A stretch of DNA of 64,000 nucleotides from Herbaspirillum sp. LeCh32-8 (GTDB lineage: Bacteria; Pseudomonadota; Gammaproteobacteria; Burkholderiales; Burkholderiaceae_D), in NCBI RefSeq assembly GCF_017814915.1, contig NZ_JAGIPZ010000001.1:55124-119123 (forward strand). The letters are read 5' to 3'. The position numbers and the translations under genes are program-made. Positions 55,997 to 64,000 of the stretch are shown piece after piece (the first letter of the stretch is position 1; each line of letters starts with the position of its first letter). The notes under the pieces were generated by a model, which did not search any database, was not told the DNA's origin, and saw only the letters and a list, made by a program, of their open reading frames with translations.

Positions 55997-56758
55997 TCAG
56001 GCGGCGGCGCCGGACTCCGCTTCCTGCTGCGCGCGGCGCAGGCGCTCGCGGCTGTTGGTGAGGTGGTTGCGCATGGCGGCGCGCGCGGCCTCGGTGTCGC
56101 TGCGAGCGATGGCTTCGTAGATGTCTTCGTGTTCGCGCTGCACGCGGTCCAGGTAGACCGCCTGCTGGTCGTGCGCCAGTTCGGCGGTGTTGAGGCGCTT
56201 GCGCGGGATCACGCCCATGCCGAGGTGGCTGATGATCTCGATGAAGTAGCGGTTGCCGGTGGCGTTGGCGATGGCGAAGTGGAAGCGGAAGTCCGGGCCC
56301 ACGGTATCGCCGCCGGCCAGCTGGTTCTCGCGGAAGGCGTCCAGCGCCTCGCGAATCTCGCGCAGTTGCTCGTCGGTGCGGCGCGCGGCGGCCAGGCCTG
56401 CGGTCTCGGTTTCCAGGCTGATGCGCAGCTCCAGCAGCGCCAGCAGGTCGCGCATGGTGGTGATGGTGGCCGGGTCGATGTTGATGTTGGAACCCTTCTT
56501 GACCTCCAGCACGAAGGTGCCGATGCCGTGACGGGTCTCCACCAGGCCGGCGGCCTGCAGGCGCGAGATGGCTTCGCGCACCACGGTGCGGGAAACGCCC
56601 TGGTTCTGCATGATCTCGGACTCGGTGGGCAGCTTGTCTCCGGGCTGCAGGCTGCCGCTGTTGATCATCTCGGTCAGCGCGGCCACCACTTCCTGCGACA
56701 GGCTTTGGGTCTTGCGGCGCGGGCGCAGCAGCGGGTTGGGGGTGTCGCTTACATCCAT
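55997..56758 (-). CDS. FadR-subfamily GntR regulator of galactarate genes
   Basis: The 253-residue protein has the GntR winged helix (about 15-85: SLSQEVVAALTEMINSGSLQ, GDKLPTESEIMQNQGVSRTV, VREAISRLQAAGLVETRHGI) and an all-helical FCD effector domain (about 100-240) with the metal-ligand pattern DFRFHFAIANATGN and HEDIYEAIARSDTEAARAAM. FCD regulators of sugar-acid genes bind the acid or a pathway intermediate. It lies 80 bp from no other gene of the cluster but is adjacent to kdgD and has matching operators at 46298 and 55865, so repression relieved by galactarate or its dehydration product is likely. Confidence 0.9.
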   Translation of the reverse strand: MDVSDTPNPLLRPRRKTQSLSQEVVAALTEMINSGSLQPGDKLPTESEIMQNQGVSRTVVREAISRLQAAGLVETRHGIGTFVLEVKKGSNINIDPATITTMRDLLALLELRISLETETAGLAAARRTDEQLREIREALDAFRENQLAGGDTVGPDFRFHFAIANATGNRYFIEIISHLGMGVIPRKRLNTAELAHDQQAVYLDRVQREHEDIYEAIARSDTEAARAAMRNHLTNSRERLRRAQQEAESGAAA

Positions 56759-56966
56759 GTCGTTGTAATTGAAATGCGGATACGGGCCGGATTGTCGTTT
56801 TTAGGAAGGCCCGCAGCCGTTAGATGAAAAAAGTGTTGGGACATCTTACCAGATCGATAAGGGGCAATCGAACGGAAATGCCCGCCGGAAGCAGGAAAAT
56901 GGCGCGAATTCGAACCGGCGCCCGGGATGGGCGTCTTGATTTCGGCGATTCGCTCCAATTTGTTAC

Positions 56967-57015
56967 CTGACAGATTTACTCGGGTTTGATATACTTGACT
57001 CAAATATTCGGGAAT
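56967..57015 (+). promoter_or_regulatory. isc promoter with type 1 IscR site
   Basis: -35 CTGACA (56967-56972), 17 bp, -10 TATACT (56990-56995). A 25-bp sequence at 56991-57015 with ATAC-TTGACT at its left and the loosely inverted ATTCGGGAAT at its right matches the type 1 IscR motif. [2Fe-2S]-IscR should bind here and repress its own operon. Confidence 0.78.
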
Positions 57016-57055
57016 TCAGGGAATCACAGATCCACTGTTTCTGGAGCAGGAATCC

Positions 57056-57550
57056 ATGCGTCTCACCACCAAAGGCCGTTTTGCCGTGACAGCGATGATC
57101 GACTTGGCTTTGCGCCAAGGCAACGGTCCCGTCACGCTGTCCGCGATCAGCGAGCGCCAGGAAATTTCTTTATCATATCTGGAGCAGTTGTTCGGCAAAC
57201 TGCGGCGCCACCAGATCGTCGAGTCCGTGCGCGGACCCGGCGGCGGCTACAACCTGGCCCGCAAGGCGGCTGATGTGTCGGTGGCCGACATCATCATCGC
57301 CGTGGATGAACCCCTCGATGCGACCCAGTGCGGCGGCAAGGAAAATTGCCACAGCGCGTCCCACCCTGGTGGCACACGCTGCATGACGCACGACCTGTGG
57401 TCGACCCTGAACGAAAAAATGGTCGAGTACCTAGATTCGGTCTCATTGCAGGACCTGGTCGACCAGCAGAAGGAACACAAGACGGCGGAACATCGTCCCG
57501 CCGACAAGCAGAGCGTGGTGGTAATGCACCGCCCGCAAGCCGCAGCCTGA
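57056..57550 (+). CDS. iscR: Fe-S cluster assembly regulator
   Basis: Rrf2-family repressor, 164 residues. The winged helix is at 1-65 ([40 protein letters not shown]). Cluster ligands are C92, C98 and C109 with H112 ([21 protein letters not shown]). Relative to E. coli (C92, C98, C104, H107) there is a 5-residue insertion, HPGGT-like, between the second and third Cys. It binds a [2Fe-2S] cluster and represses the isc operon. The C-terminal tail after 135 is charged and variable. Gene order iscR-iscS-iscU-iscA is conserved and spacing is short (19 bp to iscS). Confidence 0.95.
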   Translation: MRLTTKGRFAVTAMIDLALRQGNGPVTLSAISERQEISLSYLEQLFGKLRRHQIVESVRGPGGGYNLARKAADVSVADIIIAVDEPLDATQCGGKENCHSASHPGGTRCMTHDLWSTLNEKMVEYLDSVSLQDLVDQQKEHKTAEHRPADKQSVVVMHRPQAAA

Positions 57551-57569
57551 TTTGGAGCAAGAACAGATT

Positions 57570-58823
57570 ATGAACGCACCTCTCGAAAAAAGCCTGCTGG
57601 AGACCATCAAGGCTCCGCACTTCCCGATCTACATGGACTACTCGGCGACCACCCCGGTCGATCCGCGCGTGGCCGACAAGATGATTCCCTACCTGCGTGA
57701 GCAGTTCGGCAATCCGGCGTCGCGCAGTCACATGTACGGTTGGTCGGCGGAGAAGGCGGTCGAAGAGGCGCGCGAGGAAGTCGCCAAGCTGGTCAACGCC
57801 GATTCGCGCGAGATCATCTGGACCTCCGGCGCCACCGAGAGCAACAACCTCGCCATCAAGGGGGCGGCGCAGTTCTACAAAACCAAAGGCAAACACATCA
57901 TCACGGTCAAGACCGAGCACAAGGCTGTGCTGGACACCTTCCGTGAGCTGGAGCGCATCGGTTTCGAAGCGACCTACCTGCAACCGCAGGACAACGGCCT
58001 GGTGACCGTCGAGCAGATCGCCGAAGCGGTGCGCCCGGACACCATCCTGGTGTCGGTCATGCTGGTCAACAATGAAATCGGTGTGATCCAGCCGGTTCCG
58101 GAAATCGGCGAGTTCTGCCGCTCCAAGGGCATCATCTTCCACAGCGACGCCGCCCAGGCGACCGGCAAGGTCAAGATCGACCTGGAAAACTGGAAGGTCG
58201 ACCTGATGAGCTTCTCGGCCCACAAGTCCTACGGTCCCAAGGGCATCGGCGCGCTGTATGTGCGTCGCAAGCCGCGCGTGCGCATCGAAGCGCAGATGCA
58301 CGGCGGCGGTCACGAGCGCGGTCTGCGCTCGGGCACTTTGGCCACGCACCAGATCGTCGGTATGGGCGAAGCCTTCCGCCTGGCCCGTGAAGAGATGGAC
58401 AGCGAGCTCAGCCACATCCGCGCCATGCGCGACCGCCTGGCCAAGGGTCTGCAGGAAATCGAAGAAACCTATATCAACGGCGACATGGAGCACCGTGTGC
58501 CGCACAACCTGAACGTGAGCTTCAACTACGTCGAAGGCGAGTCGCTGATCATGGCGATCAAGGACATCGCCGTGTCGTCCGGCTCGGCCTGCACCTCGGC
58601 CAGCCTGGAGCCGTCCTACGTGCTGCGCGCCCTGGGCCGCAGCGACGAACTGGCGCACAGCTCCATCCGTTTCACCATCGGTCGCTTCACCACCGAGGAA
58701 GATATCGATTTCACCGTCAACCTGATCAAGAGCAAGGTCGGCAAGCTGCGTGAACTGTCCCCGCTGTGGGACATGTACAAGGACGGCGTCGACCTCTCCA
58801 CGATCCAGTGGGCGGCACACTAA
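57570..58823 (+). CDS. iscS: Cysteine desulfurase
   Basis: PLP enzyme that takes sulfur from cysteine as a persulfide for Fe-S clusters and tRNA thiolation. The 417 residues show [40 protein letters not shown], the PLP lysine K219 in [12 protein letters not shown] and the sulfur-carrying C341 in [12 protein letters not shown]. It is about 13 residues longer than E. coli IscS because of the N-terminal [18 protein letters not shown] segment. The ATG at 57570 is used over an upstream in-frame codon. It works with IscU, IscA and HscBA encoded next. Confidence 0.97.
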   Translation: MNAPLEKSLLETIKAPHFPIYMDYSATTPVDPRVADKMIPYLREQFGNPASRSHMYGWSAEKAVEEAREEVAKLVNADSREIIWTSGATESNNLAIKGAAQFYKTKGKHIITVKTEHKAVLDTFRELERIGFEATYLQPQDNGLVTVEQIAEAVRPDTILVSVMLVNNEIGVIQPVPEIGEFCRSKGIIFHSDAAQATGKVKIDLENWKVDLMSFSAHKSYGPKGIGALYVRRKPRVRIEAQMHGGGHERGLRSGTLATHQIVGMGEAFRLAREEMDSELSHIRAMRDRLAKGLQEIEETYINGDMEHRVPHNLNVSFNYVEGESLIMAIKDIAVSSGSACTSASLEPSYVLRALGRSDELAHSSIRFTIGRFTTEEDIDFTVNLIKSKVGKLRELSPLWDMYKDGVDLSTIQWAAH

Positions 58824-58903
58824 ACCAGAACTCTGCCAGCCGCCGCTAGCAAGCATCAGGAACAGAAGCTGGTTGCGGTGAAACATCTTCAAGGAGCAAG
58901 AAC

Positions 58904-59305
58904 ATGTCTTATTCGGAAAAAGTACTCGACCACTACGAGAACCCGCGCAACGTCGGCGCCTTTGAAAAGGGCGACGAGACCGTCGGCACCGGCATGGTCG
59001 GCGCGCCGGCCTGCGGCGACGTGATGAAGCTGCAGATCAAGGTCGGCGCCGACGGCGTGATCCAGGACGCCAAGTTCAAGACCTACGGCTGCGGTTCGGC
59101 CATTGCCTCCTCGTCGCTGGTGACGGAATGGGTCAAGGGCAAGACGCTGGACGAAGCGCTGTCCATCAAGAACACCCAGATCGCCGAAGAACTGGCGCTG
59201 CCGCCGGTGAAGATCCACTGCTCGATCCTGGCCGAAGACGCCATCAAGGCCGCGGTGCAGGACTACAAGGCCAAGCACGGCGCAGAGCAGAAGGCAGCTG
59301 CCTGA
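58904..59305 (+). CDS. iscU: Fe-S cluster scaffold
   Basis: The 133-residue scaffold has ligands C37, C63 and C106 and Asp39 (ACGDV; YGCGSAIASS; HCSILAEDA). The HscA-recognition motif LPPVK (99-103) is intact. Clusters are assembled here with sulfur from IscS, then released with HscA/HscB help. AAGGAGCAAG precedes the ATG. Normal length. Confidence 0.97.
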   Translation: MSYSEKVLDHYENPRNVGAFEKGDETVGTGMVGAPACGDVMKLQIKVGADGVIQDAKFKTYGCGSAIASSSLVTEWVKGKTLDEALSIKNTQIAEELALPPVKIHCSILAEDAIKAAVQDYKAKHGAEQKAAA

Positions 59306-59365
59306 TTTCGAGTCAGGTATAGGCATCAGGCGCAAGCCGTTTTTGACAGCAGCAAGGCAGGCATC

Positions 59366-59689
59366 ATGGCAATCACATTGACAGAGAAGGCAGCAAAACA
59401 CATCAGCCGGTACATGGAGCGCCGCGGCAAGGGCATCGGCCTGCGCCTGGGCGTGCGCACCACCGGTTGCTCGGGCCTGGCGTACAAGCTCGAGTATGTG
59501 GATGAGCAGATCGCCGAAGACACCGTCTTCGAGTCGCACGGCGTGCGCGTCTTTGTCGATCCCAAGAGCTTGCCTTACATCGACGGCACCGAGCTGGATT
59601 TTGCGCGCGAAGGCCTGAACGAAGGCTTCAAGTTCCAGAACCCGAACGTCAAGGACGAGTGCGGCTGCGGCGAAAGCTTCCGCATCTGA
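59366..59689 (+). CDS. iscA: A-type Fe-S carrier
   Basis: The 107-residue HesB-like protein has C35 in TTGCSGLAY and the C-terminal C99/C101 in ECGCGESF. It carries iron or [4Fe-4S] clusters to apo-proteins. The order iscU-iscA-hscB is conserved; about 60 bp separate it from iscU. An intergenic gap of 215 bp to hscB holds no gene, only the short inverted GGGGCCGCCC/GGGCGGC region near 59800. Confidence 0.96.
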   Translation: MAITLTEKAAKHISRYMERRGKGIGLRLGVRTTGCSGLAYKLEYVDEQIAEDTVFESHGVRVFVDPKSLPYIDGTELDFAREGLNEGFKFQNPNVKDECGCGESFRI

Positions 59690-59904
59690 TCCATCGCATC
59701 TTGTCCGTGTTCCCGCCGTGCGGCATGTGTGTCGCCGGCGGCAGTGCTTAGCCGAATCCTGTGACAGCCCTGCGATCGCCGCGTTGCCCTCCCGATGAGG
59801 GGCCGCCCAAGCGGGGCGGCAGGCGGCGCAAGTGAGTGTCTCCCATTCGCAGTCGTTGATGAGCCAAGCCTGTTGATGTCCGACAGGCTTTTTATTTTTC
59901 AGCC

Positions 59905-60420
59905 ATGCAAAACCATTTCGACCTGTTCCAGCTGCCGCAACGCTTCGCCGTCGACACCAAGGCGCTGGAGCAGGCCTACCACCGCGTGCAGGCGCAGGCG
60001 CATCCGGACAAGTTTGCCCACGCCAGCGACGCTGAAAAGCGTGTGGCGATGCAATGGGCCACGCGCGCCAACGAGGCTTACCAGACGCTGAAGAGCCCGT
60101 TGCGCCGCGCGCGCTATCTGTGCGAGCTCAACGGCGTGGATCTGCAGACCGAGTCGAACACGGCGATGGCACCGGCGTTCCTGATGCAGCAGATGGAATG
60201 GCGCGAGACGCTGGACGACGCCAAGGCCGGGCGTGACCTGGATGCGCTGGAGCAGCTCAACGCCGAACTGCTGGCCGGGAAAAAGGCCGAGGTCGCGCGC
60301 ATCGAGGTGGCGCTGGACGGCGGCGATTACACCCAGGCCGGCCAGTTGGTGCGCCAGCTGATGTTCCTCGACAAATTCGGCGCCGAGATCGGCGACGCCT
60401 TCACCCTGATCGAAGGCTGA
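59905..60420 (+). CDS. hscB: Co-chaperone of HscA
   Basis: J-type co-chaperone, 171 residues. The J-domain (1-75) has the HPDK motif (33-36) in AQAHPDKFAHASDAEKR, and the C-terminal HSCB domain (85-165) binds IscU. It stimulates HscA ATPase on the IscU-HscB complex. It begins with MQNHFDLFQLPQRFAVD, the usual start. It is followed by a LysE gene, not directly by hscA as in most isc operons. Confidence 0.95.
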   Translation: MQNHFDLFQLPQRFAVDTKALEQAYHRVQAQAHPDKFAHASDAEKRVAMQWATRANEAYQTLKSPLRRARYLCELNGVDLQTESNTAMAPAFLMQQMEWRETLDDAKAGRDLDALEQLNAELLAGKKAEVARIEVALDGGDYTQAGQLVRQLMFLDKFGAEIGDAFTLIEG

Positions 60421-60456
60421 CCCCAACCCCGGTACAACCCAAGGACGCGCGACGAC

Positions 60457-61080
60457 ATGCCCGATATCTTCCTGTTCCTGCTGGCCGCCATGACGCTCAC
60501 GCTTGCGCCGGGGCCCGACAATATCTACGTGCTCACGCGCGGCATCGCCCAGGGCAAGAAGGCCGGACTGGTGGCAGCCGCCGGTTTTTCCTCCGGGCTG
60601 ATCTTCCATACGCTGCTGGCGGTGCTGGGCTTCGCCGCGCTGATCAAGGCCTATCCTCCCGCTTACCACGCGCTGCAATACGCTGGCGCGGCTTACCTGG
60701 CCTACCTCGGCTACCGCACGCTGCGCTCGGCCTCGGCCGGCATCGCACTGGCCGCCGATGAAGGCAATCCCGGCGTGCCCTTGCAGCGCATCTACTGGCA
60801 AAGCGTGCTGGCCAATATGCTCAACCCCAAGGTGACGCTGTTCTTCATCGCCTTCCTGCCGCAGTTCGTGCATCCCGATGCCGGCCACGTGCCGCTGCAG
60901 ATGCTGATCCTGGCGCTGGTGTTCATCCTGCAGGCGTTCGCCATCTTCAGCGCGATCGCCTTGTTTTCCGGCGCCGTCGGCGCGTACTTCCGCCGCCGCG
61001 CTTCCGCCTCCGTCCATTTGAACCGCCTCGCAGGCTGCGCCTTCATCGGCCTCGGCATCCGGATGGCGCTTCCCGAATAA
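60457..61080 (+). CDS. LysE-family exporter inserted in the isc operon
   Basis: The 207-residue, six-helix protein is of the LysE/RhtB family: MTLTLAPGPDNIYVLTRGIA near the start, GFSSGLIFHTLLAVLGFAAL, YAGAAYLAYLGYRTLRS, and NMLNPKVTLFFIAFLPQFVH in the middle. The family exports amino acids such as lysine, threonine, homoserine or cysteine. It lies in the same direction, 36 bp after hscB and 39 bp before hscA, so it should be transcribed with isc. Because IscS consumes cysteine, a role in cysteine or related thiol export would make sense, but this is speculation; it may also be a neutral insertion. Confidence 0.9.
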   Translation: MPDIFLFLLAAMTLTLAPGPDNIYVLTRGIAQGKKAGLVAAAGFSSGLIFHTLLAVLGFAALIKAYPPAYHALQYAGAAYLAYLGYRTLRSASAGIALAADEGNPGVPLQRIYWQSVLANMLNPKVTLFFIAFLPQFVHPDAGHVPLQMLILALVFILQAFAIFSAIALFSGAVGAYFRRRASASVHLNRLAGCAFIGLGIRMALPE

Positions 61081-61119
61081 TGCGCGAGCGATCGCACGAA
61101 TAACGACGACAGACTCACT

Positions 61120-62985
61120 ATGGCCTTACTCCAGATCTCCGAACCCGGCATGTCCACCGCGCCGCACCAGCGCCGCCTGGCGGTGGGCATCGACCTTGGC
61201 ACCACCAACTCGCTGGTGGCCACCGTGCGCAACAGCATTCCCGAAGTGCTGGCCGACGACGACGGCCGCGTGCTGCTGCCCTCGGTGGTGCGCTACCTGC
61301 CCAACGGCCATGCCAACATCGGCTACAAGGCCCAGGCCGCGCAGACCACCGATCCGCGCAACACCATCGTCTCGGTCAAGCGCTTCATGGGCCGCAGCCT
61401 GAAGGACATCGCGCATGCCGAAAACATGCCGTACGACTTCCAGGACCAGCCCGGCATGGTGCAGATCAAGACCGTGGCCGGCGTGAAGAGCCCGGTGGAA
61501 GTCTCGGCCCAGATCCTGGCCACGCTGCGCCAGACCGCTGAAGACGCGCTGGGCGACGACCTGGTGGGCGCGGTGATCACCGTGCCGGCCTATTTTGACG
61601 ATGCCCAGCGCCAGGCCACCAAGGACGCCGCGCAGCTGGCCGGCCTGAACGTGCTGCGCCTGTTGAACGAGCCGACTGCCGCCGCCATCGCCTACGGCCT
61701 GGACAACGAATCCGAAGGCGTTTTCGCCGTCTACGACTTGGGCGGCGGCACCTTCGATATTTCCATCCTCAAGCTGACCCGCGGCGTGTTCGAAGTGCTG
61801 GCCACCGGCGGCGATTCCGCGCTGGGCGGCGACGATTTCGACCATCGCCTGTTCTGCTGGATCAGCCAGGAGTCGCAGCTGCAGCCGCTGTCGGACGAAG
61901 ACACGCGTCTGCTGATGGTGAAGGCGCGCGAGGTCAAGGAACTGCTGTCGACCAAGGACGAAGTGCACATCGACGCTTCCCTGAAGTCAGGCGAGGAAGT
62001 GCATCTGACGATCACCGCCGCCCAGTTCAACGAGATTACCCAGCACCTGGTGGCCAAGACCATTACCCCCATGCGCCGCGCCCTGCGCGACGCTGCACTG
62101 AGCGTGGAAGACGTCGACGGCGTGGTGCTGGTCGGCGGCGCCACCCGCATGCCGCACATCCGTCGCGCGGTGGGCGAGTTCTTCAAGACCAATCCGCTGT
62201 CCAACATCGATCCCGACAAGGTGGTGGCTTTGGGCGCCGCGGTGCAGGCCAACCTGCTGGCCGGCAATCGTGCGCCGGGCGACGACTGGCTGCTGCTGGA
62301 CGTGATTCCGCTGTCGCTGGGCATCGAAACCATGGGCGGCCTGGCCGAGAAGGTCATCCCGCGCAACTCCACCATCCCGTGCGCGCGCGCCCAGGAGTTC
62401 ACCACCTTCAAGGATGGCCAGACCGCGATGGCGGTCCATGTGGTGCAGGGCGAGCGCGAGCTGGTCGCCGACTGCCGTTCGCTGGCGCGCTTTGAGCTAC
62501 GAGGCATCCCGCCGATGGCCGCCGGCGCCGCGCGTATCCGCGTGACTTATCAGGTCGATGCCGACGGCCTGCTGGCCGTCTCGGCGCGCGAGATGACCTC
62601 CGGCGTGGAGGCCTCGATCAGCGTCAAGCCGTCCTACGGTTTGGGCGACGACGAGATCGCACGCATGCTGCAGGAGTCCTTCACCTCGGCCGACGAAGAC
62701 ATGCAACGCCGCGCCCTGCGCGAAGAGCAGGTCGAAGCAGAGCGCATCGTGCTGGCCACCCGCTCGGCACTCAATGCCGACGCCGCGCTGCTCTCGGCCG
62801 ACGAGCACGCCGCCATCGAAGCGCAATTGATCGCGGTGGAAGCCGCCGCCAAGGGTGACGACCACCACGCCATCAAGGCCGCAGTCGACGCGCTGGCGCA
62901 CGGCACTGAAGAGTTCGCCGCACGCCGCATGGACCGCAGCGTGCATGCCGCGCTGGCCGGCAAGAAGCTCGACGAAGTGTCCTAA
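61120..62985 (+). CDS. hscA: Hsp70-type chaperone for Fe-S biogenesis
   Basis: The 621-residue Hsp70 shows the nucleotide domain [70 protein letters not shown] and [16 protein letters not shown], then [20 protein letters not shown] and a substrate domain (about 390-540) that binds the IscU LPPVK loop. It is shorter than DnaK and lacks its acidic tail, as HscA should be. It releases clusters from IscU together with HscB. Confidence 0.97.
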   Translation: MALLQISEPGMSTAPHQRRLAVGIDLGTTNSLVATVRNSIPEVLADDDGRVLLPSVVRYLPNGHANIGYKAQAAQTTDPRNTIVSVKRFMGRSLKDIAHAENMPYDFQDQPGMVQIKTVAGVKSPVEVSAQILATLRQTAEDALGDDLVGAVITVPAYFDDAQRQATKDAAQLAGLNVLRLLNEPTAAAIAYGLDNESEGVFAVYDLGGGTFDISILKLTRGVFEVLATGGDSALGGDDFDHRLFCWISQESQLQPLSDEDTRLLMVKAREVKELLSTKDEVHIDASLKSGEEVHLTITAAQFNEITQHLVAKTITPMRRALRDAALSVEDVDGVVLVGGATRMPHIRRAVGEFFKTNPLSNIDPDKVVALGAAVQANLLAGNRAPGDDWLLLDVIPLSLGIETMGGLAEKVIPRNSTIPCARAQEFTTFKDGQTAMAVHVVQGERELVADCRSLARFELRGIPPMAAGAARIRVTYQVDADGLLAVSAREMTSGVEASISVKPSYGLGDDEIARMLQESFTSADEDMQRRALREEQVEAERIVLATRSALNADAALLSADEHAAIEAQLIAVEAAAKGDDHHAIKAAVDALAHGTEEFAARRMDRSVHAALAGKKLDEVS

Positions 62986-63028
62986 TCCGCCGCATCCAAC
63001 GAATCAACAGAATCACCGAAAGCAACCT

Positions 63029-63367
63029 ATGCCTCAGATCGTCATTCTCCCCCATCCGGTACTGTGCCCGCAGGGCACCGTGATCGACGCGCCCGCCGGC
63101 AAGACCCTGTGCGACGCCATGCTCGACAGCGACGTCGACATCGAGCACGCCTGCGAAAAATCCTGTGCCTGCACCACCTGCCACGTGGTGATCCGCGAAG
63201 GCTTCAATACGCTCAACGAACCGACCGACAAGGAAGAGGACCTGCTGGACATGGCCTGGGGCCTGGAAGCGACCTCGCGCCTGTCGTGCCAGGTGGTGCT
63301 GGGCGAAGACGACCTGACCGTCGAAATCCCGAAGTACACGATCAACCACGCTTCCGAAAACCACTGA
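63029..63367 (+). CDS. fdx: [2Fe-2S] ferredoxin, isc type
   Basis: The 112-residue adrenodoxin-type ferredoxin has C42, C48, C51 and C87 (EHACEKSCACTTCHVVI; RLSCQVV), the same numbering as E. coli Fdx. It gives electrons to IscS/IscU during assembly. The ATG at 63029 gives the usual MPQIVILPHPVLCPQGTVID start. It is 44 bp after hscA and followed by iscX. Confidence 0.96.
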   Translation: MPQIVILPHPVLCPQGTVIDAPAGKTLCDAMLDSDVDIEHACEKSCACTTCHVVIREGFNTLNEPTDKEEDLLDMAWGLEATSRLSCQVVLGEDDLTVEIPKYTINHASENH

Positions 63368-63404
63368 CCCCGCGCGGACGCCGCGGGATAGCGAGGAGAC
63401 GACC

Positions 63405-63599
63405 ATGAAATGGACCGACACCCAGCAGATCGCCGAGGAACTGTACGACAAGTTTCCCAACATCGATCCCACGACCATCCGCTTCACCGACCTGCATCGT
63501 TGGGTGCTGGAGTTGGACGGTTTCGATGATGACCCGAACCGCTCGGGCGAACGCATCCTGGAAGCGATCCAGGCCGCGTGGATCGTCGAGGCTGAGTGA
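63405..63599 (+). CDS. iscX: IscX, Fe-S assembly regulator
   Basis: The 64-residue acidic protein MKWTDTQQIAEELYDKFPNI has the iron- and IscS-binding acidic surface and RFTDLHRWVLELDGFDDDPN. It modulates IscS in Fe-S synthesis. The start has GAGGAG upstream. It ends the operon before a strong terminator. Confidence 0.96.
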   Translation: MKWTDTQQIAEELYDKFPNIDPTTIRFTDLHRWVLELDGFDDDPNRSGERILEAIQAAWIVEAE

Positions 63600-63612
63600 G
63601 TCTGATGCCAAT

Positions 63613-63648
63613 AAAAAAGCCGTTCTGTGCAAGCAGAACGGCTTTTTT
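63613..63648. terminator. Terminator of the isc operon
   Basis: AAAAAAGCCGTTCTG pairs perfectly with CAGAACGGCTTTTTT across TGCAAG; usable in both directions. Confidence 0.93.
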
Positions 63649-63669
63649 GTTTCTGGCGTGGCAGGTCGG

Positions 63670-64000
63670 GACGACACAGAAGAGGGCAACTCGAACCCTC
63701 GGTTATCTGAGGCTTCCCTGACTTGTCGTCCCGCCGCAGGCCGGGACCCAGCGTCGTTCGTTGCGTTCCACCAGTGGCAGTTGTCTGCGGCAAACGCCAC
63801 TGGGTCCTGACCTCCGTCAGGACGACACGGAGGAGGTAACTGGACCCCTCGGTTATCTGAGCCATCCCTGACTTGTCGTCCCGGCGAAAGCCGGGACCCA
63901 GTGTCGTTCGTTGCGTTTCACCGGTGGCAGTTGTCTGCGGCAAACGCCACTGGGTCCTGACCTCCGTCAGGACGACACGGAGGAGGTAACTGGACCCCTC
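63670..64000. repeat. Tandem repeat, ~150-bp period, running off the window
   Basis: Units start at GACGACAC 63670, 63821 and 63971 (periods 151 and 150). Each has a ...CTTGTCGTCCC-x-GGGACCCAG palindrome, TCGTTCGTTGCG, the block GGCAGTTGTCTGCGGCAAACGCCACTGGG (given by position 63773-63800 and 63925-63950) and CTGACCTCCGTCAG. The third unit is cut by the window edge. They include the CGGAGGAGGT motif seen in the 45-bp minisatellite. No gene is present. Confidence 0.85.

Overview
The window is GC-rich and almost fully coding. Gene content and protein style suggest a betaproteobacterium of the Oxalobacteraceae, most like a plant-associated Herbaspirillum. That is an inference from: an ACC deaminase with a divergent Lrp-type regulator; isc genes of the iscR-iscS-iscU-iscA-hscB-hscA-fdx-iscX type; several ACS-family MFS carriers; and a full galactarate route ending in 2-oxoglutarate. 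No phage, insertion sequence, CRISPR array or plasmid gene was seen.

Layout, left to right. (1) 1-3.4 kb: the start of an OmpW-type porin, acdS/acdR (ACC deaminase and regulator) and a proline iminopeptidase. (2) 3.5-8.4 kb: a MarR-controlled EmrA/EmrB/outer-membrane-factor drug efflux operon with a perfect palindromic operator. (3) 8.7-18.2 kb: a LysR regulator divergent from a dipeptide/oligopeptide ABC importer (five genes) followed by two M20 peptidases. (4) 18.3-22.2 kb: two small or poorly known genes in a gene-poor stretch that holds a GCAGTA-rich degenerate repeat and a striking array at 21079-22078. The array has seven 65-bp modules, each with one IHF-like site and two inverted DnaA boxes at fixed spacing. 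(5) 22.2-28.9 kb: a zinc region of two divergent operons (a zrg-like ABC system and znuCBA) around a promoter with two identical 14-bp operator cores. (6) 29-36.6 kb: a small monooxygenase, a LysR regulator, a uracil-DNA-glycosylase-like protein lacking the catalytic Asp, uvrB, an aromatic/aspartate aminotransferase and two identical tRNA-Asn genes. (7) 36.7-39.9 kb: selD-mnmH for tRNA selenouridine, and an ArsP-type permease. (8) 40-46 kb: a LysR-PdxA2-MFS-amidohydrolase-MFS cluster of unknown substrate. (9) 46.3-56.8 kb: galactarate uptake and catabolism, an exported lactonase-like propeller, a chemoreceptor, and a FadR-type GntR regulator with matching operators. (10) 56.9-63.6 kb: the isc operon with a LysE exporter gene inserted between hscB and hscA. 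(11) 63.67 kb to the end: a 150-bp tandem repeat that runs off the window.

How the parts work together. The galactarate block is a complete route: carrier, GarD dehydration, KdgD decarboxylation/dehydration, then a semialdehyde dehydrogenase to 2-oxoglutarate, with the same operator core at both outward promoters. The peptide block imports and then hydrolyses peptides or N-acyl amino acids. The zinc block pairs a classic ZnuABC with a second ABC-type system. The DnaA/IHF array is the most unusual object: its fixed geometry and lack of coding content point to a chromosomal site that controls DnaA activity (datA- or DARS-like) rather than to genes. A family of short palindromic repeats sits at gene ends throughout, and in one place has grown into a 6 x 45 bp minisatellite.
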